This document shows positions 9,968-19,026 of a stretch of DNA of 64,000 nucleotides, one piece after another. A program made the translations under genes and the position numbers. Below the pieces are notes generated by a model, which saw only the letters and a program-made list of their open reading frames with translations, did not search any database and was not told the DNA's origin. Source of the DNA: Stieleria neptunia (GTDB lineage: Bacteria > Planctomycetota > Planctomycetia > Pirellulales > Pirellulaceae); NCBI RefSeq assembly GCF_007754155.1, contig NZ_CP037423.1, forward strand, positions 7,436,938 through 7,500,937, read 5' to 3'. Each line of letters starts with the position of its first letter. Within the stretch, counting starts at the first letter, position 1.

Positions 9968-11695
9968 CTACTCTGCATCACCGGTGCGTCCCGCGGCCCA
10001 TTGGCGAACGATCCGCAGGCGTTCTTCTTCGGATCCGTAGATCAGCCCCAACGCTTCCTCGCCGCCGACGATATCGAAGGCGGTCAGCACTTCCTCTTCG
10101 TTGAGCAATTGCTGGGATTGGAACAAGCGGACTTCGGCGAGCGTTCGCAAATTCGCCCCGCCGCCGCTGGCCAACAGCGAACCGATTCGCTTGCTGGCGA
10201 TTGCAGGAGTCAACGCCGGGAGTTCCGTGGTGAGGGTCCCCCGGTCGATGATTCCCAAAAAATTGGCCAACTGTTCGTTGATGTAATCTCGGGAGGCAAG
10301 ATTCTTCAGCCGGGATTTTTGGGCGAATTCGAGTGAATCAATCTTTTTCGAGGCACCCAGCGATTTGCCCGTGGGCACATGGAACAGTCGGCACAGGCTG
10401 ATGTTCTGCGTGTACTCGCCACGCAGCGGCTTGAGCAGGACATCGAAATGGATCACCAAGTCCAAGCCCGCCTTTTGAGCGCGTCGGATGTTGTCGGACG
10501 AGTCGCCTTCGCCGAGAAAAACGATTCCCGGCCGCCACAGGGGCAGGGCGTCGCCGGCGGTTTCGATCAGTTCGACAAACTCTTCGGAAACGGTCTCAAC
10601 GCTTCCTGATTCGGCGGTGACATCCGTCATCGCTCGACCGAAGTCGCCTTGGGTGTAGCGTTTATCAAATTCTTCACCCAGGATGGTGGCCACCATGCCC
10701 AGCGTGTTGGTCAGGCTCGTCTCCGCTTCTTCGCTGAGCATCGTCGCGTCGAGGGCCGCCAGTCGGGCGGCCGGAGTCGGCGGGCCGGCCGGGGCCGCGG
10801 CACGTCCTCGTGCGCGGCCGGAGCCCATCATCATCATGTCCTGCTCGTACATCTCGTCCATGCCTTCCATGTACTCCATGCCGTCGGTGTCGCCCATTCC
10901 GGGGCCCCGAGCGCCCGCTGGACCACGACCGGCTGGACCACGACCGCCACCGGGTCCGCCAAACTCCTGCTCCATTGCGTATTCTTCTTCCATGCCTTCC
11001 ATCCCGCCGTCGCCGAAGCCGCCGTCGAACCCGCCGCGTCCGGCGGGATTAACGTCACCGATCGGTTGCGGGTCCGTCGCGTCGCCGCGCACGGCGTAGG
11101 AGATGCCCCAGCGCAATTGCCACGTCGGGCGTTTCATCAGGGAGCTGTATTTGACCAGTTGAAGCTGGTTTTGAGCGGATTCGTATTCGGCGACGATGTG
11201 GCCGAAGTAAAGCCGCATGGCCAATTCGTGTTGCCCTTTGGCGTAGGCCACGATGGCATCGTTGAGCAAAACGGGGCCTGATTGAACCGGCGGCGCGGCA
11301 GCGGGATCTGCCAAGGTCGCGAAGCTCGTCGATTCAAACGCCGAAGTCAGGTACTCGGAAAGCCGCGAGGCAACGAGGTCTTGCGTGGCCATGCCGCGTC
11401 CCGACCGGGAGCGTCCGCCGGGCCCCGACGACCCGTAGCCGTACCCCATGTCCATATCCATGTCCATGTTCATCTCGTCCTCGTAGCCCTCGTACATGTC
11501 CATCTCCATGTCCATCTCGCCCTCATAGCCATCGCCTTCGGTTTGGGCGTGGGTGGGGGGGGCGGAGCAGGAAATCGCGGCCAGCGCGAGGGTGATCACG
11601 ACCAGTGGCTTGACCGCCGCCGCTGGCAAGCAAAACAGGGGCAAACAAAACAGGTACCCGAACCGTTGCGGGACGTTCATCAAATGAGTAGCCAT
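9968..11695 (-). CDS. Exported Met/Asp/Gly-rich hypothetical protein
   Basis: I do not recognise the family. The 575-aa reading from the ATG at 11695 has a long hydrophobic signal region (VKPLVVITLALAAI) with likely cleavage after THA. Three low-complexity segments rich in Met, Asp, Glu, Gly and Tyr follow: after the signal (EMDMEMDMYEGYEDEMNMDM), near residue 235, and near 270-285 with EQDMMMMGSG. Between and after them are ordinary globular stretches, including IVFLGEGDSSDNIRRAQKAG and DLVIHFDVLLKPLRGE, which could be one alpha/beta domain. Alternating Met-Asp runs can bind soft metals such as copper, but no cognate metal gene is near. No Shine-Dalgarno is evident; a longer in-frame extension to 11785 is possible. 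Confidence 0.75.
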   Translation of the reverse strand: MATHLMNVPQRFGYLFCLPLFCLPAAAVKPLVVITLALAAISCSAPPTHAQTEGDGYEGEMDMEMDMYEGYEDEMNMDMDMDMGYGYGSSGPGGRSRSGRGMATQDLVASRLSEYLTSAFESTSFATLADPAAAPPVQSGPVLLNDAIVAYAKGQHELAMRLYFGHIVAEYESAQNQLQLVKYSSLMKRPTWQLRWGISYAVRGDATDPQPIGDVNPAGRGGFDGGFGDGGMEGMEEEYAMEQEFGGPGGGRGPAGRGPAGARGPGMGDTDGMEYMEGMDEMYEQDMMMMGSGRARGRAAAPAGPPTPAARLAALDATMLSEEAETSLTNTLGMVATILGEEFDKRYTQGDFGRAMTDVTAESGSVETVSEEFVELIETAGDALPLWRPGIVFLGEGDSSDNIRRAQKAGLDLVIHFDVLLKPLRGEYTQNISLCRLFHVPTGKSLGASKKIDSLEFAQKSRLKNLASRDYINEQLANFLGIIDRGTLTTELPALTPAIASKRIGSLLASGGGANLRTLAEVRLFQSQQLLNEEEVLTAFDIVGGEEALGLIYGSEEERLRIVRQWAAGRTGDAE

Positions 11696-12076
11696 TGGAG
11701 ATCTCGTCAGAAATTGCGACGAAGGAGACGGCCGACCGTCCCTTCTCTGCGGGGCTGAAGTCTGCGGGGCTGTTGCACCGATCACGCGTCTGGATTGGCG
11801 TGTGAATCGGGTGAAAAGCGGTCAGTTTTCCGACCGCGATTGCCGGTTACAGCGTATCATAGACGCCTTCAGCGGCGAGTGTTGCATCTCCACCAAGTTG
11901 GGAGAATGTAAAAAAGTTTCCCAATGTGCAAAAAAACACCCCCCTCGATGGGAACCAATCTCCGATCGATCAGTCGAAGTCAACGTTGAGGGCTCGGCAT
12001 CGCGTTGGGCTTGCGGGTGGCTGACCCCGCGTCACGTGTGTCGACCTTCAACCCTCCAGGAACTCACCGGAACGAA
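11696..12076. other. Divergent intergenic region with AT-rich inverted repeat
   Basis: This region separates two divergent genes encoding exported proteins, so it should hold promoters for both. An inverted repeat TTGGGA (11898-11903) / TCCCAA (11919-11924) flanks an A-rich stretch, with a further A-run after it. It is the only AT-rich patch nearby and a reasonable promoter or operator site. No -35/-10 pair can be assigned with confidence. Confidence 0.35.
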
Positions 12077-15000
12077 ATGGGATCACGCCGGCGATCAACG
12101 AACGACAGCAACGCGGGCAATCGTCCGCGTCCGCTGGATGCTGGGGTTTCCCAGCGGCGCGGCGGCGACGAATCAGCCGCCGGAGAACGCGATCACCAAA
12201 CCGCACGGTCCTCGCGCCGTCGTCGCCGGCTGATTTTCGAATGCTTGGGACAGCGTCGTTTGCTGGCGGTGATCAGCGGGTCGGTCTATCACGACCTCGA
12301 CGGCTCGATGCGCCCCGACCCCTCGGAAGTGCGGCTCGATTCGCGGCTGGCGTACATCGATTCCAACGAGAATGCCAGTCTGGATCCCGGCGAAACCTTT
12401 GCGATTGGTGATGACCAGGGTGAATTTCGGTTTGAGGATTTGCCGGCCGGGACGTATCCGGTGCGGCTGTTCGACGGTTCGGACCGGCAGCGTCAAACCT
12501 TTCCGGTGGGCGCCCAGCAGACGCCGTTGCCGGCGTCCTTTCAATCGCCCATCGATGCGATCCTGGCCGGCAATCAGCTCAGCGTGTTGACCGAGGACGC
12601 CCTGCTGCACGTCGAGACCTCCGGCACGCGAACGTCGCAAGTTCCCTTGAATTTTGACGCGACGGGACTGGTCACCGCCACCTCCAACGGCCCGACCGGC
12701 GGGGTTTCGGCATCAGTCATCAGCGGCACCTTTACCGAAGTCGGGCAGCAGCGTTCAGGGATCTGGCTGGTACCGGCCGGTGGCGAACGTCCGCGTTTGA
12801 TCCAATACTCCGCCGATCCGCATGCCTTCGCTGCCCCCGAATCCGCCGTCGGGGCCGATGGCAATGGGGTGGTGATTGCCGCCGGCAGCGAACCGGGCGC
12901 CCCCGGAATCATTCATTCGATTCGGATCACGCCGGCCAGTTCCGGCGATCTGCCGGTTTACGCCCAAGTCACACCGACCCGGGTCAGCGTCCCGGCCGAC
13001 ACCCAAGTGCTGGCGTCGGTCCACTCGGTCGATCTATCGGCCCATCCCTGGGAACTCGGCAGCCGCAGCGTGATCGCATGGCGCGAGGACGTCACGATCG
13101 AATCGATGGAGACAGGCGAGGACGCGTCTACCCCGGCACTGAAGACGACGCTGTGGAGCAACGATGCGGCAAACTGGATCTCTGGAACCGAAACGTCGAT
13201 CGTCGGAGCGACGGAATTGCTCAGTTTCGATGATGCGACAGGGCTCTTGGCGGTGCGTTACGCCGCGGGCGACGTGGGGATCTTGGATGTCGACGCCGGC
13301 TTCGCTCCCCTGCACCAGTTCGCCCCGATGCCCGGCCCCACGAGTTTCATTCCGGGACAGGAAGCGATTGCGACGGTCACGGCACAGGATTCGGGTTTCG
13401 TGTTGCTGTTGCACGACATCCGTGACGGCGAGTTGTTGACGAGCCTTCCGATCGAGACCGGATCGATCGGCAATCCGATCGCCATCGTCCCCGGCCCAAC
13501 GCTGGATTCGCTGTTCCTGATGGGCGTCTCGGGCACCTCGTCGGTCAAGTGGAAACAACCGGTGGCGCACCGAGTCGTGGTGGAACGCGACGACGAAGAG
13601 GTCGAGATCGAATTCGGCGTGCAAGTCGATGGCCAAAACGATCATCCGATCGTCCCCGATCGTTACGGCGCGACGGTCGACGAAGACGCGACATTGGAAA
13701 TCGATGCCTCCGATATCGCCGCCTTGGTTGCCGACGCTGACCGGGACCGCCTGATTTCATTGATCGTCGAAGAACCCGCACACGGTTCGGTCACGCTCCG
13801 CCCCGACGGCGGATTGAAATACCAGCCCGATGCCGACTACAACGGCATCGACTCCTTCGCCGTCCGGTTCCACGACGGACAAGCCCCCTCCCAACCGATT
13901 CAATTCAGCGTTTCGATCGTCGCCCAACCGGATCTTCCCCGGGGCATCCGGTTGCACGGCGACGGGGTCCCCGAACATGCCCGGGGGCGCTACGAAGTCG
14001 GTGCGCTGCTCATCGACGACGTCGACATCAACAACCACTACGACCTGGAAGTCTACGACACGCGTTTCGCGATTGAAGACGGCACGTTGGTGTTGGTCAC
14101 CGGAGGCCTGAACTATGAGTACGAGCCCGAGATTTACCTGCACGTGTCGGGATTCGACCGCGACGCCGGACAGTACTTTAGCCACGAACTGGTGGTCCCG
14201 GTCCTGGACGAGAACGATCCGGTCATCGAGCTGACGGGCTACCACACCACGGTGTTTGAGAACGACGTCCAAGCCTTCGTCGCGGAACTGGACGCGTTTG
14301 ATGAAGATTTCGGTCAGACCATCACCTATTCGGTCGATGACGATCGATTCGTCACCGACGGCAACCGAATTTGGCTCAAGCAAGGCGAATCGCTCGACTA
14401 CGAATCCGAATCCGTGGTCGTCCTGACGGTCACCGCCAGCGACAATGCGGGAAGCACGGCATCGATCGAGATGCGGGTCCCGATCGCGGATGTCCCCGAA
14501 GCGGTCACCGAAATCACTTTGACCAACCAAACCGTGTTGGAACTCGAATCCGGCGCCGAAGTCGGGGACGTCCAACTCGATGGCGTTGCGGCCGCAGACA
14601 GCTACGAATTGACCGTCGACGACCCGCGTTTTGAAATCGACGGATCACAGCTGAAACTGCTGGACGATCGGTTCGTCCGACGCTCCGCCGCCGAACAAAT
14701 CGAACTGACCATCACCGCTCAAGACGCCTCCGCCGTCTTCGATGCCGTCACGGCCACGTTTGTGATCGAAGTCCTGGAGAATGAAACGCCCTTCCATAAC
14801 GATGACAATCCCTACGACGTCGACGGCAACGGCACCATCACGCCGCGCGATGCACTGGCGATCATCAATTACCTGAACATCTACGGTCCCGGTCCGGTCG
14901 GACCCGGTGACCCCGGCTACGGGTACGACGTCAACGGCGACGGCCAAGTCACCGCGCTGGATGCCTTGCTGGTCATCAATATTCTGAACACGATCCAGAA

Positions 15001-15391
15001 CGGCGGAACCGTCGGAGGAAGCAACCACAATCCCGCGACCGATCAAGACGCCGGCGATTCAACGACGCAGGATTCCGCCGACGGTTCACCCGCCGACGCG
15101 GATCTGTCCGGCTCTCCCTTGCAAAGCACGCCACTGGTTGACGCCCCGCTGAATGACCAGTCTCGCAACAGCCAAAACCAGAATGACGGCGGACCGATCA
15201 ACGATGCCCCCGCGGTCAGCGGTACGTCCGCCAATCGGTCCATTTTCTCCACCGCCGGCGACGCGACGTTGACGCACGGGCAAGCGGTCCAGGCAACCGA
15301 TTGGCTGCACGAAATCCGTAGCGATGACCAGAACCCCGAACTGACGCGAGCCATCGACGAGCTGATCACCTTGCTCGATACGTCGCAGTAG
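12077..15391 (+). CDS. Planctomycete secreted protein with cadherin/Ig-like repeats and C-terminal dockerin
   Basis: About 1104 aa. An Arg-rich N-terminus leads into LIFECLGQRRLLAVISGSVY, the planctomycete extracellular-protein signature (FE-x-L-x-x-RRLLA), then a SdrD/Cna-B-like segment (DLPAGTYPVRLFDG). The middle has a large beta-rich region, an Ig-like module (DEDATLEIDASDI ... GSVTLRPDGGLKYQPDADYNG) and three cadherin-like repeats. A type I dockerin at about 910-976 has two calcium loops (DVDGNGTITPRDALAIINYL and DVNGDGQVTALDALLVINIL). An Asp/Asn/Gln-rich tail ends the protein. It is probably exposed on or released from the cell and calcium dependent. The ATG at 12077 is preferred over a TTG at 12005, but no good ribosome site is visible. 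Binding partner unknown. Confidence 0.85.
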   Translation: MGSRRRSTNDSNAGNRPRPLDAGVSQRRGGDESAAGERDHQTARSSRRRRRLIFECLGQRRLLAVISGSVYHDLDGSMRPDPSEVRLDSRLAYIDSNENASLDPGETFAIGDDQGEFRFEDLPAGTYPVRLFDGSDRQRQTFPVGAQQTPLPASFQSPIDAILAGNQLSVLTEDALLHVETSGTRTSQVPLNFDATGLVTATSNGPTGGVSASVISGTFTEVGQQRSGIWLVPAGGERPRLIQYSADPHAFAAPESAVGADGNGVVIAAGSEPGAPGIIHSIRITPASSGDLPVYAQVTPTRVSVPADTQVLASVHSVDLSAHPWELGSRSVIAWREDVTIESMETGEDASTPALKTTLWSNDAANWISGTETSIVGATELLSFDDATGLLAVRYAAGDVGILDVDAGFAPLHQFAPMPGPTSFIPGQEAIATVTAQDSGFVLLLHDIRDGELLTSLPIETGSIGNPIAIVPGPTLDSLFLMGVSGTSSVKWKQPVAHRVVVERDDEEVEIEFGVQVDGQNDHPIVPDRYGATVDEDATLEIDASDIAALVADADRDRLISLIVEEPAHGSVTLRPDGGLKYQPDADYNGIDSFAVRFHDGQAPSQPIQFSVSIVAQPDLPRGIRLHGDGVPEHARGRYEVGALLIDDVDINNHYDLEVYDTRFAIEDGTLVLVTGGLNYEYEPEIYLHVSGFDRDAGQYFSHELVVPVLDENDPVIELTGYHTTVFENDVQAFVAELDAFDEDFGQTITYSVDDDRFVTDGNRIWLKQGESLDYESESVVVLTVTASDNAGSTASIEMRVPIADVPEAVTEITLTNQTVLELESGAEVGDVQLDGVAAADSYELTVDDPRFEIDGSQLKLLDDRFVRRSAAEQIELTITAQDASAVFDAVTATFVIEVLENETPFHNDDNPYDVDGNGTITPRDALAIINYLNIYGPGPVGPGDPGYGYDVNGDGQVTALDALLVINILNTIQNGGTVGGSNHNPATDQDAGDSTTQDSADGSPADADLSGSPLQSTPLVDAPLNDQSRNSQNQNDGGPINDAPAVSGTSANRSIFSTAGDATLTHGQAVQATDWLHEIRSDDQNPELTRAIDELITLLDTSQ

Positions 15392-15395
15392 CGGA

Positions 15396-16139
15396 TCAGG
15401 ACGCCTCGGAACTCTTGCCCAGGATCACCGACAGGTACGGCCGTTTGGCGTCGGCGAACAGCCACGGTTTGACGCGGTAGCGGATCCGTGTCTTCTGGTT
15501 GGCTTTCATCCAGAACGTTCGCTCGACTTCACGACGCAGTTCGACGGATTTGTCCAGCTTTCGTTTTAAGCTGGACGCCCGGGGCATGTCCGCCCAGAGG
15601 ACGATTTCCAGCGTCACGCCGGGGTCACGCAGCTTCGACACCGCTTCGGAAATCAGCTGGACGGCATGCAGGCTGAGTTTTCCGGTGGCCGAATCCGGCG
15701 GCTCGAACGAATCGAACACCACCTGGTCCTCGATCTTCGGCAGCGCGTCCAGATCCAGTTGCGATTCCAACTCGGTGAGAAACTTCTGAAATTGTTCTTT
15801 CTCGCGATCGATGACCCGCTGGTGCTCATTGACGTCGTCGGGACCGACATTCTTGTCCGACTTGTCTTCCATGTTCTCGGCCAAGGCGTAAATCGGCTTT
15901 TGCGATTCTTGCTGAATCACCTCCTTGGAACGACTGCCGCTCAGGTGACCGGGTTGGCCCGAGCTGGAGAACGCGTTGACGAACGAACCGGTTCCGGAGT
16001 GCATGTTCGCCCCGGTCTGTTCTTTGGCCAGGGAATTGAGCACGATAAAAAACGCCAACAGCGCCGTCATCGTGTCGCCGAATGAAACCAAGTAGGCCTT
16101 GCTGGGAACGCTCGGCGCCAGTTTTTTCCGTTTGCTCAT
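15396..16139 (-). CDS. Second MotB-like stator protein
   Basis: A 247-aa protein with one membrane helix near the N-terminus (SFGDTMTALLAFFIVLNSLA). It carries Asp22, the position of the proton-binding aspartate of MotB. A charged linker/coiled region follows (about 75-130). The C-terminal domain resembles OmpA/MotB (VVFDSFEPPDS ... VTLEIVLWADMP) but lacks the usual GHTD and LSxxRA motifs, so peptidoglycan binding may be altered. It overlaps the motB gene by 4 bp (ATGA), and motA lies upstream in the same operon, so all three are likely co-translated. It may form mixed MotB dimers, an alternative stator, or a regulatory partner. Only the MotB-type N-terminus is certain. Confidence 0.8.
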   Translation of the reverse strand: MSKRKKLAPSVPSKAYLVSFGDTMTALLAFFIVLNSLAKEQTGANMHSGTGSFVNAFSSSGQPGHLSGSRSKEVIQQESQKPIYALAENMEDKSDKNVGPDDVNEHQRVIDREKEQFQKFLTELESQLDLDALPKIEDQVVFDSFEPPDSATGKLSLHAVQLISEAVSKLRDPGVTLEIVLWADMPRASSLKRKLDKSVELRREVERTFWMKANQKTRIRYRVKPWLFADAKRPYLSVILGKSSEAS

Positions 16140-16789
16140 CGGTTGCCCTCGTACTTTTCGATCACGATTCGAACCATTCGCGACGTCACGTTGTCGGTGA
16201 CGCTGGTTCCGATCTGTCCCGGACGGGCGCGTTCGACGTGGTACAGATGATCGGCCAGGGCACAGACCCGATCGTCCATGTCACGGTCCGAGATTTCGAA
16301 GGTGCAGTGAATGCTGAGCGATCTCAATTGAGCAGACAACTTGGCGGCGACCTGCATCCCGCGTTGGGTGAGTTTCAGATTGCGATCGACCAGTTTGTCC
16401 AGCGGCATCTCAAAGGCGTAGGACTTCATGACGTCCTTTTGGCTGGCCAGTTCGCTGACCGCTTCCAATCCGCGTCCGATCGCCTTGGTGGTCATTTCCT
16501 TTTCAATCGGCGGCATTTCGCTGCCCTGCATCGCGATCCGGGCCGCCCGCGGACGGATCCGCTGGCTCCACGAGTTGCGATCCAACTTGTCGTGCTCGTG
16601 GCCCGCCACACCGGTCGCCCCGGCGGCGCCGAACACGCTGGCGGTGACCTTTTCAAACCGCTCCGGCTCCGTCGTCGCAAACGTCAACAACAGAATAAAG
16701 AACGTCATCAACAGCGTGATCACGTCGCTGTACGTCATGAACCACGCCGGGATGTCTTCCGGCGGGTCGTCCGGGGTGTCGTTCGCCAT
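16136..16789 (-). CDS. motB: Flagellar motor protein MotB
   Basis: A 217-aa stator subunit. The N-terminal membrane helix in MTYSDVITLLMTFFILLLTF contains the conserved proton/sodium-binding aspartate (Asp22). The periplasmic part ends in an OmpA-like region starting near MPLDKLVDRNLKLT and including ALADHLYHVERARPGQIG, which should anchor the stator to peptidoglycan. The protein is somewhat short for MotB. It follows motA by 4 bp and overlaps the second MotB-like gene. The stator operon is divergent from the flgB operon, so both flagellar sets share one intergenic control region. Confidence 0.9.
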   Translation of the reverse strand: MANDTPDDPPEDIPAWFMTYSDVITLLMTFFILLLTFATTEPERFEKVTASVFGAAGATGVAGHEHDKLDRNSWSQRIRPRAARIAMQGSEMPPIEKEMTTKAIGRGLEAVSELASQKDVMKSYAFEMPLDKLVDRNLKLTQRGMQVAAKLSAQLRSLSIHCTFEISDRDMDDRVCALADHLYHVERARPGQIGTSVTDNVTSRMVRIVIEKYEGNR

Positions 16790-16793
16790 CGGA

Positions 16794-17567
16794 CTAAGCC
16801 TTTGCCAGGATCGATCGGCGAGATTTCGGAGACAGGAATCCGAGCAGCTTTTCTTCGACCACCCGTGGACTCTCGCCCTCGCCGAGCAACGCGATGCCGC
16901 GAATGATCAACTCGCGAATCATCGTTTCCTCTTGGTTTCGTGTTTCCAGCTTCCCGGCCAAGGGAATACAGACGACGTTGGCGATCAACGCTCCGTAAAG
17001 CGTGGTCAACAACGCGGTCGCCATCCCGCCGCCGATCTTGCTGGGGTCGTCCAACGAACGCAGCATCTGGACCAGCCCGATCAGGGTGCCGATCATGCCG
17101 AACGCGGGCGCCGCCGCACCGGCCGAGTCGACGATCTTTTTGCCCGTCACGTGTCGTTGCTCGATATACGCCAGTTCGGTTTCCAACGTCCGCGCGACGT
17201 CTTCGGCCGGGACGCCGCTGATCAGCGATTCCAATCCCCGTCGCATGTAGTCGTCCTTGATCTCGGCGGCTTGGTCCTCCAATGCTAGCAAGCCGTCTTT
17301 TCGAACGACTTCGGCAAACTTCTTGAATTGCGCGATGGTGTCTTGAGCGCTGGGCAATTTGAACAGGAAGCACTTCAAGACGACGCCGAAGGCGCCGAGG
17401 TTGTTCTTCAGTGGGAAGTTGATCAGCGAGGCCGCGGTCGCACCGCCGAACACGATCATCATACTGGGGGGATCGATGAACGGCCCCAGTCCGCCTCCCC
17501 CCATCGCGATCGAGGCTAGAATCAAACCGAACCCGAGGATCAGTCCGATGATTGTTGCGATATCCAT
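16794..17567 (-). CDS. motA: Flagellar motor stator protein MotA
   Basis: A 257-aa four-helix membrane protein that forms the ion channel with MotB and drives the rotor. The helices are visible at DIATIIGLILGFGLILASIA, SMMIVFGGATAASL, APAFGMIGTLIGLVQML and GMATALLTTLYGALIANVVC. The cytoplasmic loop contains the charged segment ALEDQAAEIKDDYMRRG, which faces FliG. The ATG at 17567 fits the family start (MDIATIIG) and follows a GGGGGAG stretch; an upstream extension to 17609 has no support. First gene of the minus-strand stator operon. Confidence 0.95.
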   Translation of the reverse strand: MDIATIIGLILGFGLILASIAMGGGGLGPFIDPPSMMIVFGGATAASLINFPLKNNLGAFGVVLKCFLFKLPSAQDTIAQFKKFAEVVRKDGLLALEDQAAEIKDDYMRRGLESLISGVPAEDVARTLETELAYIEQRHVTGKKIVDSAGAAAPAFGMIGTLIGLVQMLRSLDDPSKIGGGMATALLTTLYGALIANVVCIPLAGKLETRNQEETMIRELIIRGIALLGEGESPRVVEEKLLGFLSPKSRRSILAKA

Positions 17568-17852
17568 TACAGCCGAGTTCTCCCCCGCGACACCGATTGG
17601 CCGCCCCATAGTGTTCGCAGACAGCGCCCGTGCGGAGGCATGCTGGACTGCGCGTTCGAATCGAGTATCAACACCGTCATTCGATTCTTAGTTCACCGGT
17701 AGAGATCGACCGAATTGGCATCGACTCAGCGGCACGGGATGGCCTAATTGAGGGAACACCCTCACCGACTGGCGGCACTGAGACGGGGTTTCGCCACTAT
17801 TCTCCGCAAGTTGTCCTTAACCCGGACAGCTTAACAGGCCGATACAAACGGT
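17568..17852. other. Divergent control region between motA and flgB
   Basis: Promoters for both flagellar operons should lie here. Visible elements are a GAGGG-AACA-CCCTC hairpin near 17752-17765, a GAATCGA/TCGATTC inverted pair in the left half, and a FliA-like -10 box close to flgB. No sigma-54 pattern (GG-N10-GC) could be assigned. Confidence 0.4.
17817..17845 (+). promoter_or_regulatory. Possible FliA (sigma-28)-like promoter before flgB
   Basis: GCCGATAC (17838-17845) matches seven of eight bases of the FliA -10 box GCCGATAA. A TTAA lies 17 bases upstream where TAAA would be expected at about 15. The ATG of flgB is only seven bases after the box, which would give an almost leaderless message, and no Shine-Dalgarno is present. 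A tentative call. Confidence 0.25.
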
Positions 17853-18206
17853 ATGTCTGGAATATTTTACCAAATGGATCTGTTGGGCTCGGCCGTCAGC
17901 GCGTCGGAAAAAAGCCATCGCGTCGTCAGCCAGAACATCGCTAATGTCAACACGCCTGGATACAAAACCAAGCGGTTGGAATTTGAGCGTTTGTTGGCTC
18001 AGCTTCAATCCTCCGACGCCAACGACGGGGCCGGCAGCGGCTTGCCGGTCAAGGATTTGGAAGGATTGGAAGAGCGGGTGGACGGGAACAATGTCAACTT
18101 GGAGAAGGAAGTGGCGGAATTGAAGGAGAACGCGTTGGCGTTTCAGGCCTTTTCGCACCTGCTGGCATCCAGGGTGTCCACCATGCGGCGTGCCATTTCC
18201 GGCTAG
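17853..18206 (+). CDS. flgB: Flagellar basal-body rod protein FlgB
   Basis: A 117-aa proximal rod subunit. The N-terminal helix and the flagellar rod motif are clear (SEKSHRVVSQNIANVNTPGYKTKRLEF), and the C-terminal helix pairs with it (NALAFQAFSHLLASRVSTMRRAI). The short variable centre is normal for FlgB. First gene of the plus-strand flagellar operon, followed by flgC after 55 bp. Confidence 0.93.
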   Translation: MSGIFYQMDLLGSAVSASEKSHRVVSQNIANVNTPGYKTKRLEFERLLAQLQSSDANDGAGSGLPVKDLEGLEERVDGNNVNLEKEVAELKENALAFQAFSHLLASRVSTMRRAISG

Positions 18207-18261
18207 GGGTGATTTTGAGAGTCCCCCCGACAAACAAACACAGTGACGAAGGAACGTCTTG

Positions 18262-18693
18262 ATGGTTCGATTTCCAACGATTGACATCGCCGCCTCCGGC
18301 CTCGCCGCCGAGCGGTTTCGGATGGAGGTGACGGCCAACAATATCGCCAATGCCGGCACCACGATGACGGACACAGGCGAGCCCTACCGTCGCCAGGCGG
18401 TGGTGTTTTCCGCCGGCCTGGATCAGGCCCACGGCAAACAGGGTAGTGCGGCGATGCACGGGGTCGAGGTGGTCGGCGTCGAAGGCGACGCCAGCGAATT
18501 CCCGACGATCTACAACCCGGCGCACCCACACGCCGACGAGAACGGCTTCGTGAAACTCTCCAACGTCAAGATTCCCGAAGAAATGGTGGACCTGATCACG
18601 GCCAGTCGCTCCTACGAAGCGAACTCCAAAGCGATCAGCGTCTTTAAAGAGATGGTCGAACAAACGCTCACACTGCTCCAAGGAGGCCAGTGA
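18262..18693 (+). CDS. flgC: Flagellar basal-body rod protein FlgC
   Basis: A 143-aa rod subunit. The N-terminus FPTIDIAASGLAAERFRMEV continues into the rod motif TANNIANAGTT, and the C-terminal helix ends VDLITASRSYEANSKAISVF, as in FlgC. The ATG at 18262 has GAAGGAA about 8 nt upstream; the preceding TTG is not needed. The stop codon overlaps the fliE start (TGATG), so the two are translationally coupled. Confidence 0.94.
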   Translation: MVRFPTIDIAASGLAAERFRMEVTANNIANAGTTMTDTGEPYRRQAVVFSAGLDQAHGKQGSAAMHGVEVVGVEGDASEFPTIYNPAHPHADENGFVKLSNVKIPEEMVDLITASRSYEANSKAISVFKEMVEQTLTLLQGGQ

Positions 18694-19016
18694 TGTCTGC
18701 CCTGCCCCCCATCGGTCCGAATCCCTTGGCCACCAATCCCGTCACCACGACGGGATCGCCCAACATCGCCTTGCCCACCGCGGCTGAAAAGCCCGAAGCG
18801 GGGGATCGCAATCTGTTCATGGACCTGATGGCCCGTGCCAACGAAGACCAGATCCGATCCGAAGAGGCGATCCAAGGCCTGGTCTCCGGTGAAAACCAGG
18901 ACGTCCAGCAAGTCGTCATGGAGGTCGTCAAGGCCGAGATGTCGTTTCAAATCTTCATGGAAGTCCGCAACCAAATCGTCGATTCCTACAACGAACTGAT
19001 GCGAATGCAATTTTAG
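18693..19016 (+). CDS. fliE: Flagellar hook-basal body complex protein FliE
   Basis: A 107-aa protein linking the MS ring to the rod. After a Pro/Thr-rich N-terminus it has the FliE helices: NLFMDLMARANEDQIRSEEA, then QDVQQVVMEVVKAEMSFQIF and the end VDSYNELMRMQF. AGGAGG precedes the ATG at 18693, which shares its A with the flgC stop. The gene is followed not by fliF directly but by a 78-bp inverted repeat. Confidence 0.93.
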   Translation: MSALPPIGPNPLATNPVTTTGSPNIALPTAAEKPEAGDRNLFMDLMARANEDQIRSEEAIQGLVSGENQDVQQVVMEVVKAEMSFQIFMEVRNQIVDSYNELMRMQF

Positions 19017-19026
19017 TGCTCTGCGA

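Noticed and set aside
17568..17852. Sigma-54 promoter for the flagellar operons
   Set aside because: No GG-N10-GC arrangement with the flanking consensus could be found on either strand.
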